A stretch of 64,000 nt of DNA from Paratinospora sagittata (Eukaryota > Streptophyta > Magnoliopsida > Ranunculales > Menispermaceae): contig CM069593.1 of the NCBI GenBank assembly GCA_035771175.1, positions 3,466,461 to 3,530,460 on the forward strand. The letters are read 5' to 3'. Every line of letters starts with the position of its first letter. Position 1 is the first letter of the stretch. Of this stretch, positions 32,760-44,099 are shown in pieces. The notes beneath the pieces were generated by a model. It was not told where the DNA came from, did no database searches, and worked only from the letters and a program-made list of their open reading frames with translations. The position numbers and the translations under genes are program-made.

Positions 32760-33490
32760 AAGTTAAGATTTCTTATCTCTTCTTTGTTCTGTTCTGTTCC
32801 GTTCCTTGGTCGTTGTTTTGAGACTGTAGAGTAGTTCAATTACTTCGTTAGGGAATGGATTAATGAACGATCAAATCAAATCAAATCATTTGAAGTTTTT
32901 CTGAACGAGGTTCAGAATTACGGTTTTGCTGATTGTTTTATCGCTGAATTTGAGGCTATTCTCATATTTTAGGGTTTATGGCTTTCCGCATCTAGGATGT
33001 GAAAATTCCTATTAATCTGAACCTCCCATTTGACGCCTCTAGATCATAGTAGTCAATACTGTTCTCGGAACCGAATATGGTTGATTGATGCTTTACTTAA
33101 GAACTCAAATCAATTTGTTTCGTTGGTTGTATCCTATGAATAAGATTGGTTTCTAATTAAGATTTTTTTCCTACACATTGTTTGTGCATGCTTAATTTGG
33201 AGACTTTGAAGAGACACCTACCACTTTCTTGTCCGGAGGGATTGCTTGAACTTATGAATATCACTAGATTTACATTACTGCGGTCAGCCTGGTATGTCTG
33301 TTATTCAAACGGTGCATCCTCTCCCTTCCTGCTTTAAATTTTGTCTGTTTTATCTTGTGGTAGTAATGCTTGTAACTGTTCTTAATTTATACACCTTGCA
33401 ACTAGCCTCTTCTTCTGGTAACCAAAATCTTCTTGATTGCAGTAACAATATAACTATAGACTCGGCCCTTGATAAAGTGGATTAGCCAGC
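32760..33490 (+). pseudogene. MED15 fragment B (intron 1, broken exon 2, part of exon 3)
   Basis: It contains intron 1 sequence (GTTCTGTTCCGTTCC), then exon 2 at about 33189-33290 (TTGGAGACTTTGAAGAGACAC, TTTCTTGTCCGGAGGGATTG) with internal losses that break the KIX frame. It resumes with intron 2 and exon 3's end (GCAACTAGCCTCTTCTTCTG), closest to copy C; the first part of exon 3 is deleted. It ends in an RTE tail remnant (CAGCCCCATGTAGTTTGGG). Confidence 0.8.
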
Positions 33491-33603
33491 CCCATGTAGT
33501 TTGGGAACATTATTTGTTAAGTTGAATTGTTGCCTCTATTGGTTTGATTCAAGTTGTTATTCATTTCTTAATCAATCTTTTATGCCTTTGGCTGATCTAT
33601 ATG

Positions 33604-33738
33604 CAAGGATCGAAAATTCTAATATGTGCTACACTTCGATCTCTTAAATTTTGGAATTAATTGAAGTAAGGTCAATTTAACATGGAGAAATTTTGTAATA
33701 TATTCCACCTCTTAGAGAAGTTGAAGTTAGCTTCTTTT
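33604..33738 (+). mobile_element. left end of CAAGGA-type hAT-like element (truncated)
   Basis: CAAGGATCGAAAATTCT followed by GGAATTAATTGAAG, AATTTAACATGGAGAAATTTTG and TTAGAGAAGTTGAAG matches the left part of the element at 48158-49064 and of the copy at 61115. No right end was found. Confidence 0.5.
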
Positions 33739-33754
33739 TTTTTTTTTACCCTTG

Positions 33755-34150
33755 TAATAGAATTCTTGTAATATTATGTTTGCATTGAATTTGTAATTTA
33801 GTGATTGAAGAAAACCCTTTCTTTGAATTCTTGGGTTAATTCTCTAAAAATAGGTAAAGGTAAACATAAAAAGAAAAAAGCTCTCAAGCTCTTTTACTTT
33901 TGTAATTTGAATGTGCAATATGGTTGGGAGATAGTGAAATCAACTTTTTGGCTGGATACCTAGAGTTGATAGTGGTAAACTCTTGGATGCACACGTGTGT
34001 GTGAACTTCTCCTCCAAAATCTTGCTCTAATCCCCTTTCCAACAGTAAGTTCTAAGCCCTTCAGAACTGTTTACAAATCCTATCAATCTTAAGGTCCCCA
34101 GTCACAACCCACCTCAAACACACAGCTGAATGCAACCAATTAAACACAAC
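33755..34150 (+). repeat. segment duplicated at 44810-45255
   Basis: TTCTTGTAATATTATGTTTGC, GAATTCTTGGGTTA, GTGCAATATGGTTGGGAGA, TTTTTGGCTGGATACCTAGAG and TCCCCTTTCCAACAGTAAGTTC occur in the same order in both places, at roughly 90% identity by eye. One copy follows MED15 fragment B and the other follows copy C, so MED15 piece and flank were duplicated together. Confidence 0.85.
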
Positions 34151-34486
34151 CCGCCTCTATTCACACGTATCGAGTGTGCATAGAACCCTTCTCCAGCGAA
34201 GCAATAACATCCTCCACCATATTGAGCCCTCATATATCCTGGACACCCAACTCCCTTTTATTAGTTAGTCCATCTCTACCATCCAACTCGTTAGACCTAG
34301 TACAGGATTGGGAAGGTTCGACTGGCCTAGAATATCAATAGGATTCTTGTCATTGTCAGCCTGCCCATTCGAGCCCGGCCCAACATCCACCCCCTCATGT
34401 TCCCAGCTCAGCACGGTCCAGATCTCTTGACATATTTGGGCCCGTGTTGACACAAGTTGGACCCAAAACATAGCCCAATCAATTCG

Positions 34487-34728
34487 GCTATATTTAGTTA
34501 ATTAATTCGGCCTTTCTAGATAAGTGGGTCCAGACTAATGGGCTTTAACCCAAAACATAGCCCAATCACTGAAGCCTACAAAGCCTGGATCATCATCAAT
34601 CGTTGAATTGCATCTAACAAATATTCTGTATAGTCAACAGTCGTGATCATATTTTGCCACATCCGATATGATTTACAGCCAAAACAAACAAAAAACGTTT
34701 CGCTTGCTTTTTACAGAGAGCGAGATCG
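34487..34728 (+). promoter_or_regulatory. kinase-PP2C promoter with repeated AGCCCAA/TGGGCT motifs
   Basis: ATAGCCCAATC twice and AATGGGCTTTAACCC lie within about 250 bases of the ATG. TGGGCY-type site II elements are bound by TCP factors in plants. The same region is preserved before the exon-1 relic at 14296. Confidence 0.45.
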
Positions 34729-37700
34729 ATGGAGATGGAGATTGAGATCGTAGAGCCAAATTGTTGCATAAGAGGGTGTTGCAGAAGCGAAACGATTCCT
34801 CTAAACCTAAAACCTTCTTCGTACTCTCTACTCTCTCCAATTGCTAAAGGCTCAGAAAACGTCGTGTACAAAGCAATTCTATCTGGAACGACAACAACAA
34901 CGGTGGTTGCCGTCAAGAAACCCATCTTGTCCACCTCCGAAGATCTCAATAAATTCCACAAGGAGTTGCAATTACTATGGTCAGCCTCAACCAACAATCC
35001 TTATCACAACTTCTTCAATCTCTAATTTATCTTTTTTTTTTTTTTTTTAATTGATCAGTCAATTTTGATCTTGGTTTTTTTGTTGTAGCTTGATAAGTCA
35101 TCCGAGGATAGCAAATTTGGTTGCGGCGCATGCGAAGCCGCCCAATTACATGTTCTTCTTCCAATTGTACGAGTGCGGGAATCTCGCGGACAAGTTACAT
35201 GTAGAGGAATGGTTTCCTGCGATTGCTCAAGCGCTCTCGATGATGAACCAACTAGGTAGGTATAGGTATATATGGATGTAAAAGAAAGTTGATTTCTTGA
35301 TGATTCTTTTATTTTGTGTTCTGGAATTTGAGTGCTTGTATGTTTCAAGGTTATATATATTACATTTCTATCTTCATTTCTAGAGTACATCCTGCGAACT
35401 GATCCACGATACTAGGGGTGTAACTGGTTGGGTTGAGTCGGGTTGGCACCAAATTCCAACCCAACCCAAACTAGTTTGGGTTAGCTATTTTCTAACCCAA
35501 CCCAACTCAAAATGCTCTTTAAACCCAACCCAATTCAACCCAAACTAGTTCGGGTTGATTTGGGTTGGTCAATCTGGTTGGCTTTAGGTTTCATGATAAC
35601 TCAAATAATAAGAGAGCTATAAAGTTGTTGGAAACACTGCATTAATAACATATTTTATCATAGAGGTTATGATAAAAAAATTAATTTAGTTTTAAGTGAT
35701 AAAGACATCAATACAAAATAATGATTGATACTAAAAAAATTAATTTTAAGAGCTTTATTTTAATTGTAACACAAAAGCATTTATATTATCTTATAAAAAT
35801 AATTATTAAAGTTTATGAATACCATTACGTTTATTCGGGTTGGATCGAGTTGGGTTGGGTTAATTTGGAGTCAAACTCCAACCTAACCCAAACCAAGTCG
35901 AGTTGAGAATTTGTCAACCCAACCCATTGGTTTTAGTTCGGTTCGGTTCGGTTCGGTTCGGTTGACTTACACCCCTACATGATACATATTGACGTACAAT
36001 GCAAGCCAAACTACTGGGCCACTAGGGTCAAGGCAGGTTCATATAGGCCCACAGACAGGCAGACAAATACCCGCAGGACAAGAAGGATCTTGCCCCCCAC
36101 AAAATTCAAGATTGCTCCCTTATTTATTATTATAAGAAAATATTTTAGAAACACACTTAACAAGCATACTTTGTTGGTATTGCCGCCAAGAGTTGTTGGA
36201 TCATCTCGAATCAAGTGTTGATACTTGATTTGAGGCGATCTAATAAGTCTCTGGGGCAATAATTAGGGGTGATGACCAAGGGAAAGTGTCGTTGGCATTA
36301 ATAATGATATATTCTCTTTTGATGTTTTTACTTGCCTTGCAAAATGGTTCAATTTAGTTCTCCTGGATGCTGAAGACTTGATTTTTTATTTTTATTTTTT
36401 TGGTTCTTAGTGGATTGTCATTTTTACAAATTTTGTTTTCTCCTCTTTGTTTTTGCAGCAAAAGCTTTGAAATATCTACATGATCTTGGAATTGCACATA
36501 GGGATGTGAAACCAGCAAATATACTTGTAAATATTCTTTACATTTACAGCTTCTTGTAAAGTAAATTTCATAGAGGGATTTTCATTTACTTTTATGTTGA
36601 AGTTGAAAGAGGTATAATATGGTTTTTTTATTTTTTTTGGTAGCTGGACAGACAACTTTGTCCACACCTTGCAGATTTTGGTTTGGCAGAATACAAGAAA
36701 GATCTCAAACATGTTTCTGTTGAGAATTGGAGATCGTCGGGCAAACCAACGGGTGGATTTCACAAAAAGAATATGGTCGGGACTCTAATTTATATGGCGC
36801 CTGAGATACTAAGGAAGGATATACACACCGAGAAATCAGATGTCTACAGTTTTGGAATAACAGTCAAGTAAGAATCTGGAACAAGTACTTGTGTTTTTTA
36901 AAATTCTGTTGTTAATAATCTTGATCAGAAGAGCAATTATTTATTGTGCTTGACGTTTAGAGAGTGCCATAGTTTTATTTCATGCACACACACAAGCACG
37001 GGGATGTCAAGTTTAGGAAATATTAGCTTCATTTCTTGTTCTATTGTGGATACGGGGAATTCTTACACTTATTATCTATTTCAGTGAGCTGCTTACTGGA
37101 GTTGTTCCGTACACTGATCTGCGTGCAGAAGCCCAGGTAGAACATCTTTATTATTTTTAAAAGTCTGTGGTGCATATGTGAACCAGTTTGAGAGCTTGTT
37201 GGTAGTACTTTATTAGTTTTAAGAAGAAAAAAAATCTAATTTGGAGTCAAGAAGACAAGATCAGTTCATACTCTTGTTGATTTAATAAGTACACCCAGTA
37301 TTGAGAGTTTGAGTAATGATTTCAGGAGTTTGAAACTTCTGCCCAGGGGTTGCTCTTCCAAGATCTCCCATCTGTTGCCAATGTTCTTTGAATCTCTATA
37401 TGGTTCAACTTTCTCGTGTTTTTTTTTTTCTAATACTTATGTTATCGGAGTGCGGAGCGAAAGAAGTGGATTCATGCAGCCAACACCATGTAGTTGAAAG
37501 AAGGCTTAGTTGAGTTTATGTCAGTGGAGTGGCTTCACACCATTTGCTAGTATTTTTCTTTGGTTTTGGAGTTTAAAGGAACAAGTTTCAATATTTTCAG
37601 GGTTGCTTGTATGTTTAAAATGTGACATACCAAGGTTGGCTAGGTGAACTAACTCTTGATGCTTCTAAATGAAGAAATATAAACCTACATATATGAAAAT

Positions 37701-40115
37701 GTAATTTTGCTGAGGTTGGCTTATCAAACTTCCTTTCTACATACTTACTTCCAGGCCCACACTGTATTGGAAATGAAATACACTGAGCAGCAACTCACTG
37801 CAGCTGTAGTTTCTGAAGGATTGCGGCCAGTTTTTGCTGGTCCTGAGTCAGGGGCACCAGAAACTTTATTGTCACTGATACAAAGGTGTTGGGATCCAAA
37901 TCCTCCAAGCAGGCCCTCCTTTGATGACATAATCAAGGAACTGGATTCAATAATAGAATCTGTGAACAATGTACAAGATGAGATAAAGATATCTGATGAA
38001 CCTGACACTTCAATCAGTGATCCAGACCTAAATGGCATGAATAATAACCTTTGGACTAACCAAGAACCTGTAAACTGGTACAGACAAGGGGACTTATTGT
38101 CAAAGGAAGCTATGGTAGCTCATTCAAATCTTTGTTCATGGTTAGATTCTTCTAATTCTCATCTGGGTTACCATCCAAAATTGTCTTGGGGATCCTTTGC
38201 TACTTGCGGGAGAAGAGAAACAATGGAGGACACTCATATATTGATGCCTCATTTGAGCAACAAGAAAGATGTTTACCTTTTTGGTATCTTCGATGGCCAT
38301 CGAGGTGCAGTAAGAACCTACCTGTAATATTCTTTCAGTAGAAATGAAAATACACACAGTTGAAGAAAAAAAAGGTTGGGAGAAAGTGTGAAACAGAGAG
38401 AGAGAGGTAGGAAGAGGGAGACAGGAGTATGCCATATCACTGAATATTATTTAATCTCCAGGTGCTGCAGCTGCTGAGTTCTCTGCTCGGGCATTACCAG
38501 GGTTCTTGCAAGCATTAGGTTACACTATCAGGTATTCGGTCCTTTCTTTTGTCTTATTTCTTCAGAAAGATTGCTATGGTTCTGACTGGTTCTTGTATTA
38601 ATTCAGTCCACTGGATGCATTATCAGAAGCTTTTGTGAAGACGGATATTTCATTTAGGGCCGAGTTGGTATCTCAGCGCAACTTAAAAGGAGGGATTCAA
38701 AAAGACTGGCATCCAGGCTGCACCGCAGTTACTGCCTTGATTGTTCGAAACAAGCTTTTTGTTGCTAATGCTGGTGATTGCAGGACGATTTTATGCCGTG
38801 GTGGGCTATCTATTGCTCTCAGTGAGGTGAGTTAGAACATGTCTACGATCTTGTAACTTGTAAGCAGCACCTATCAGCTGGTTAGCTTTTACTCAAATTG
38901 AAGGGTAGAGTTGCCACCATGTGACCTAGTGGTCATGAGTTCAAGTCGTGAAAACTGTGTCTTGTGATGCAGCCATACAGGGTAAGGCTGTGTATAATAG
39001 ACCCAGACCCTACACAGGCAAGAGATTTGTGAACCGGGCTGCACTTTCTCTCTCTCTCTTCTTCTTCTTCTTCTTCGTCTTCTTTGAGTTGTTCAAACTT
39101 GTTAGAGTTTTGCACTACCAGTGAATCTTCTTGACAGGATCATGTTGCCAGCCGCATAGAGGAGAGAGAACGTGTCATTAGAGAAGGTGGGCAAGTCAAA
39201 TGGCAAGTGGACACATGGAGGGTTGGTGCAGCCGCTCTCCAGGTTGTTGCCTAACCTCTAGTATTTCAAATATTCCTTGCACCTTTCTTCCTCTTGTAAC
39301 TTCTTCTTCTCTCTTAATTTTTTCCTTTTTGCTTCTTATACTTAATACATATCCTTCTCTCCAGTTGAGCATTTCACAGGAATTGTTGGAAACAATTGAA
39401 ATTTCCTTTTTTTTTTTTTAAACAGGTCACACGATCAATTGGAGATGATGATCTAAAGCCTGCCGTGACTGCTAAGCCGGAGATAACAGAAATAACATTA
39501 ACTTCCGAAGATGAATACTTGGTAAGAATTATTCTCTCGTGATCAAAGAATTATTATCGCTCACCTATGCATGACATTCTGATCCATAGCATTACTAGAG
39601 CAAACAACCAAGAATGATGACAATACACAATGTCGAGTAAGAATTTAATGTCTAGTAAGTAAGTTCCTCAAATGTCTAGTAAGAATCATATTATTTGCCT
39701 ATATAAGCAACTTAGTTGAAGATGAGTGATTTGGGACGAATATGCAATGTCTGAACTGTTTTGTGTCTGATTTCATCTGAGCTGGGCGTTCCGTTCTAGT
39801 ATAGTTCAAGTGAGATATCGAACAGGAGGGCCTTTGAAAGGAGTTGTCGTATGTAAATTTGTGAAGAAAATTTAAAGAAACTATTGCTATTTTATGCAAA
39901 TGTGGTTTATCATCTGTCAGGTAATGGCTAGTGATGGACTTTGGGATGTTTTGAGCAATGAAGAAGTTGTATCCATCATCAGAGATACTGTAAAAGAACC
40001 TGGAATGTGCTCCAAGAGATTGGCAACAGAAGCTGCTGAACGCGGGAGCAAAGATAACATCACAGTCATCGTTGTCTTCCTTCGCCCGGTATCTACTGCC
40101 GAAAGAATTTACTAA
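34729..40115 (+). CDS. fused protein kinase and PP2C phosphatase (At2g40860-like)
   Basis: Eleven exons (34729-34979, 35089-35255, 36459-36526, 36644-36867, 37085-37136, 37755-38304, 38462-38531, 38607-38826, 39138-39242, 39426-39521, 39921-40115) join in frame to 665 aa. Kinase half: VAVKK (Lys63), HRDVKPAN (Asp155), DFG (Asp173), GTLIYMAPE. Phosphatase half: [66 protein letters not shown] and [12 protein letters not shown] supply the metal-binding acids. The end VSTAERIY matches the Arabidopsis protein as I remember it. One chain thus carries Ser/Thr kinase and Mg/Mn phosphatase activities; substrates are unknown. Catalytic residues look intact. Introns carry a MITE, a LINE tail and a SINE. 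A broken relic is at 14090-14545. Confidence 0.95.
35413..35977. mobile_element. hAT-type MITE (565 bp) in kinase-PP2C intron 2
   Basis: It starts TAGGGGTGTAACTGGTTGGG and ends GGTTGACTTACACCCCTA, giving inverted ends TAGGGGTGTAA. It is flanked by 8-bp duplications CACGATAC (35405-35412) and CATGATAC (35978-35985), 7 of 8 identical. The interior has many AACCCAACCC/GGGTTGGGTT units and five GGTTC repeats near the right end. There is no transposase. Confidence 0.9.
37445..37517 (+). mobile_element. RTE-type LINE 3' tail in kinase-PP2C intron 5
   Basis: GAGTGCGGAGCGAAAGAAGTGGATTC and CCATGTAGTTGAAAGAAGGCTTAGTTGAGTT correspond to the terminal coding and 3' end of the RTE family seen at 47-51 kb. 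It is severely 5'-truncated. Confidence 0.65.
38905..39060 (+). mobile_element. tRNA-derived SINE in kinase-PP2C intron 8
   Basis: CTAGTGGTCATGAGTTCAAGTC is a B box; GGTAAGGCTGTGTATAATAGACCC and GTGAACCGGGCTGCACTTT are the body of a widespread plant SINE type. It ends in (CTT)n. Confidence 0.8.
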
Positions 40116-40224
40116 AGTTGCAAGCTTTTCTTTCCTTCCTTGCATGACTTATAAAACACAAAGGAGATATGTATGAATTGTGAATGTAAGAAATGTTATT
40201 TTTCTAGCTTCAAATAAGAAAAAT

Positions 40225-40506
40225 GAAGTTGGATAACTTGTGTTTCCATGATTAGTACAAAAAATGAAGTTTATTTTATTTTTTATTAAGATTGAAAAGG
40301 GTAAAACTGTAATTTTATCTTTTAATTATTTTTTAATTTTGCCTACATCTCTTTATCTTCCTCTGCCTCATAAATATTTAATAGGAGATATATTAAGTAC
40401 TGGCATTGTAATTTAAATGTTAATTTAGTCGTTTATAGAAGAGATTAGAAGTATCAACTTATGTTATTAAGAAAAGGCTCGATTGAGGAAAATGATTAGT
40501 TGAGTT
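40225..40506 (+). repeat. kinase-PP2C 3' flank, homologous to each zinc-finger array unit
   Basis: GTACAAAAAATGAAGTTTATTTTATTTT, TGAAAAGGGTAAAACTG, AATAGGAGATATATTAAG, TTTATAGAAGAGATTAGAAG and TTATGTTATTAAGAAAAGG match 14932-15262 and the other array units in order, at roughly 85% identity by eye. The match ends at TTAGTTGAG, exactly where MED15 fragment E begins here. Confidence 0.85.
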
Positions 40507-40800
40507 TCAGTCTAATTATCTTGATGTAATATCCTTTTAAGATCATGGTTTTGAAAGGTAACTCTCCATACACTGTTATAGCTAATTTCTTACCATCAAA
40601 ATCTCTTGGATGTACTCAGAATCCTCCTGATCCACATAGCAAACATAGATCAGCTATAAGCACTAGCTCGTTTGATTTTCCTCCCTACATTCTTTCTCAT
40701 TTTCGTCTGTTAACATGCATCTTATCTTATACTATATATAAAAATGCAGGACTCCTACCACTCTCCAATGCTCAAGAGAAGGAAGGAAGGAGGACCTAGT
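40507..40800 (+). pseudogene. MED15 fragment E (copy-D-type exon 3 and downstream)
   Basis: TTTCAG followed by TCTAATTATCTTGATG...TTGAAAG (40511-40557) aligns with exon 3 of copy D (51836-51891) but contains stop codons. The next ~190 bases (CTCCATACACTGTTATAGC, GGATGTACTCAGAATCCTCC, TTATACTATATATAAAAATGC) match 51892-52540, where copy D carries an extra ~460-bp insertion. The fragment is fused directly to the kinase-PP2C 3' flank. Confidence 0.8.
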
Positions 40801-41293
40801 ATTGACAATTACTTAATGTATGTGTGAAAAAGAAAATAATAGTAGCTAATATTAATCTAACTAAAAAAATACAGCTACAAGTGATTCCACACTTAATGTA
40901 TGTGTAGAACTAAAAAAATATTAAGTATGTGTGTTTTACACGTGGGAGTAACTAAATATACCACAAATATTACTTTTAATCTCACATTTATTTTTGCTAC
41001 CTCACCCAATTGTTACCCACTTTTTTTACTCCAAAAAAATGCCTAAAACTTCTTAAACTAACCTTGTTTATTAAAAAAAAAACTTAATTTCCCTCTTTAT
41101 TTCTTCTTTTCCAACGAATCCTAAACCTCATCATCGTTCTTCTTCCCTCGATCTACTCCCTCGGTTCTTTTTCTTCTTCTTCTTCTTTTTCTTTGATACT
41201 CGATCCACGAACCTTTCTTCTTCATCGACGTCGTCATTCTCATACTTCTTGTTCAAAAACAAACCCTAATTTGAAGCACCTTCAAATCGAGCT
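40801..41293. other. spacer before the foldback element
   Basis: 40800-40950 loosely repeats a CTAAAAAAATACA motif also seen at 53920-54010. 41100-41250 is rich in CTTCTT runs. No gene is recognised. Distant inverted similarity to 42200-42480 hints that the foldback element may extend this far. Confidence 0.35.
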
Positions 41294-42178
41294 TAGCAAT
41301 CTTTGATGAGTTTTTGTGCAATTTTTTTTTGTATTTTTTTTTTTGTGTATTTTGAGTTTTAAATGAAAAAAATCATGATCGGTTTGGGCCGGCGTGCCCG
41401 AACTTATGATAGCAGGTTCGGTCGAGTCCGATCGAATCTATGACAACACGTTTGGTCGGGTCCAATCGAACCTATGCATTGAATTCAGTTAGACTCGATC
41501 GAACCTTATATATTCAAGTTTTTTCAAGGGGATGGCCCCTATAGTAAGTTATGGTGGTGGTCTAACTTGTTTGTTAGTGTTTTTTGTGGTTTTCGATGAA
41601 ACTTGTATGCCAACACATTGTTAACCCCTGTACTGCTGCCTATCGGTGGCAAAATGGTATAATGACGCTCAAATGAAGTGGAAAGTACGTCAAAAGGCTC
41701 ATGTCGCTTCAAAGGCCATAATATATAATTACTACATAACTATCTTTGAAAAAAACTAAAAATATAAGGTTCGATAAGACATGACTAAACCTAATGCGTA
41801 GTTTGGTTGGACAGCATTGAACCTTATACATTCATAGCCCTTAAAACGACATGAGCCCATTTCGAGATACCTTTCATCTCATTTGAGTGTTGGTGTACCA
41901 TTTTGCCACCGATAGACAACAATAAAGGGGTTAACAACGCGTTGACATACAAGTTTTATCGAAAACTATAAAAAATATCAATAAACAAGATAGACCACCA
42001 CCATAACTTATTAAAGAGGTCATTTCCTCGAAAAAATCCAAAAATATAAGATTCAATCGGGCCCGACTAAATCCAATGTATAAGTTCGGGCACACTAGCC
42101 CGAACTAATGACGGTTTTTTTCATGTAAAGCCCAAAATACACACAAAAAAATAGTAAAAAACTCATCAAAGATTGCTA
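41294..42178. mobile_element. foldback-type element with ~340-425 bp inverted arms
   Basis: The left arm (about 41294-41718) and right arm (about 41837-42178) are imperfect reverse complements. Pairs include TAGCAATCTTTGATGAGTTTT with AACTCATCAAAGATTGCTA, AAGTTATGGTGGTGGTCTA with TAGACCACCACCATAACTT, and CTATCGGTGGCAAAATGGTA with its complement at about 41890. The loop is about 120 bp and itself carries a third partial copy (TAAGGTTCGATAAG). Nothing coding. Transcription across it would give a long hairpin RNA. Target duplications were not resolved. Confidence 0.8.
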
Positions 42179-42636
42179 AACTTTGTCACAATTTAAATCA
42201 TCTGTCATTGTATTTTTAAATGGTGTGAAAAACGAATGTTTTAATTGCTCAAGGGTTTCAAGACAATTGAGTAATATACTGAAATTTACCTAAAAAATAG
42301 TGATAAAATCTTATAAAAAGTGTTTAGAGAAAGAAGGGTATGAAGTATGCCTTAGAAATGTTAGAATGGAAGCATAGTTTAGGGTTTATAAGATGAAAAT
42401 AATAAATAGTGTAAAAATTTATGACGGGGAAATTTAACAAAAACAGGGTTAGGGAAAATAAAATAAATACGAGGGTAGTTTAGAAAATCATACAGTTATT
42501 TTAGGAAAAAAAATATTTTTTTGATCTCTAGTTCTCTAGGGTTTTTTTTCTTCTTCTTCTCTAGTTCGTTTCGATCGGCTTCTTTTTTGTTTTTTTTAAT
42601 TGAAGTTGCAGAAGAAGGTTTTGGTGTTTGATTTCA

Positions 42637-43939
42637 ATGGATAACAATAATTGGAGACCGGCTCGACCGGAACCCGAAGCCCCCGATTGGAGAACCAAAC
42701 TTCAATTTGATTCTCGTCCGAGAATCGTTACTAAGATGTAAGCTAACGTTTCTTCTCTCTCTTATCTATCTTCTTCATCTTTATCTTTTTATCCGTTTTT
42801 TGTTTTTTGTTTTTTGTTTTTTTTTATTGATTTGCTGGATCGGTGCATGAATTATTAGTTCTGTAATTCTGTTGCTTCATCGTTATTTCTAGACTGTAGA
42901 GGAGTTCAATTACTTTGGTAGGGAAAGGGTTAATGAGTGTTAATCCTTTGATTTGTTAAATTAATTGTGGAGTTCGTCCAGAATTGGGGCTTTGGTGGTT
43001 GTTTTATTGCTGAATTTGAGGCTACTCGTATTTTAGGGCATGTGGTTTTGCATGTAATATGCGGAAATTCTTAATTTGAATAACCCTTCACATGTTTGCA
43101 CCTACTCTAACCGGGAGTATGTTACTGAAGTTTCTGATTTTTTGGTCAAGGGTGTTGAAATTGCGTTGATCTTTTTTTTTTTTTTTTTTTTTTCTGTGTT
43201 AGATATATAATGACGGAGGTAGAAGTAGACCTATAACAGCACGGATGGACATAATTAAGAAATATAACTGTTTTTAATTTAAATATTGACTTAGACCTAA
43301 ATAGAGCGGCGTGGAGGAAGTAGATTCATGTAGTTAATTCTATGTAGTTAGGAAAAGACTTAGTTAAGTTGAGATTTATCGATTCTTTACTTTAGAACTG
43401 AAATCATTATGTCATCATATTGTATGGATAGGATTGGTTTGTAGTTAAGATTTTCTACTTCTTATATGTGCATGCTTAGAGTCCAGACTTTGAAGGTACA
43501 GCTTCCAATTTCGGGTCCTGAGGGATCACTTGAACTTCAGAAAATCGCTATAAGATTTGAAGAGAAGATTTACACCATTGCTGTCAGCCTGGTATGTCCG
43601 TTATTCAAATGGTGTATCCTCTCCCTCCCTGCTTTAAATTTTTTCTGTTTTATCATGTGGTAGTAATGCTTGTAGCTATTCTCAATTTATACTTTTCAGG
43701 CTGATTATCTACGGAAAATATCTTTGAAGATGCTTACAATGGACGAAAATTGTCGGAATATACTTTTGCCTAACGCCATGCAACTAGCCTCTTCTTCTGG
43801 TAACCAAATTCTTCTAGTTTGCAGTAACGATATAAAAGAGCTAAATTCATTTTGCCTGATATATTACCCAAATTGCATCTCATTTGGTGTATTTTCTGCA
43901 TTTTGTTTCTATTTCTTTTTATCGTCCCCCTCTTTCTAA
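42637..43939 (+). CDS. KIX-only MED15-like short gene (copy C)
   Basis: Exons 42637-42737, 43480-43591 and 43700 onward join in frame through the whole KIX region: MDNNNWRPARPEPEAPDWRT, LPISGPEGSLELQKIAIRFEEKIYT in part, then ADYLRKISLKMLTM. If the exon 3 donor at 43800 is not used, the frame stops at 43937-43939 and gives 150 aa. There is no Gln-rich exon 4 nearby. It differs from MED15 at several otherwise constant sites (VQTLKVQ for METLKKH; VSL for LNQ). It could be a small KIX protein or a pseudogene without disabling mutations yet. The upstream CTAGGGTTTT...CTAGTTCG leader is conserved with the intact gene. Confidence 0.55.
43205..43372 (+). mobile_element. RTE-type LINE 3' remnant in copy C intron 1
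   Basis: GACGGAGGTAGAAGTAGACC, GGCGTGGAGGAAG and AAGACTTAGTTAAGTTGAG are the same remnant, at the same site, as in copy A and the intact gene. Confidence 0.75.
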
Positions 43940-44099
43940 TACTTGAATTTTTTTGAAAAGAAACTAGCGAACATATAAACCTTTAAAAATAAGTATAATC
44001 GACCCGCAGAGGAGGACAAGTAATTCTCCACCAAAACAAGCTAAGGGCCTATTGCAAAATTATAACAACCTCTCACCCACTCATTAAAGTTGTAACCTA

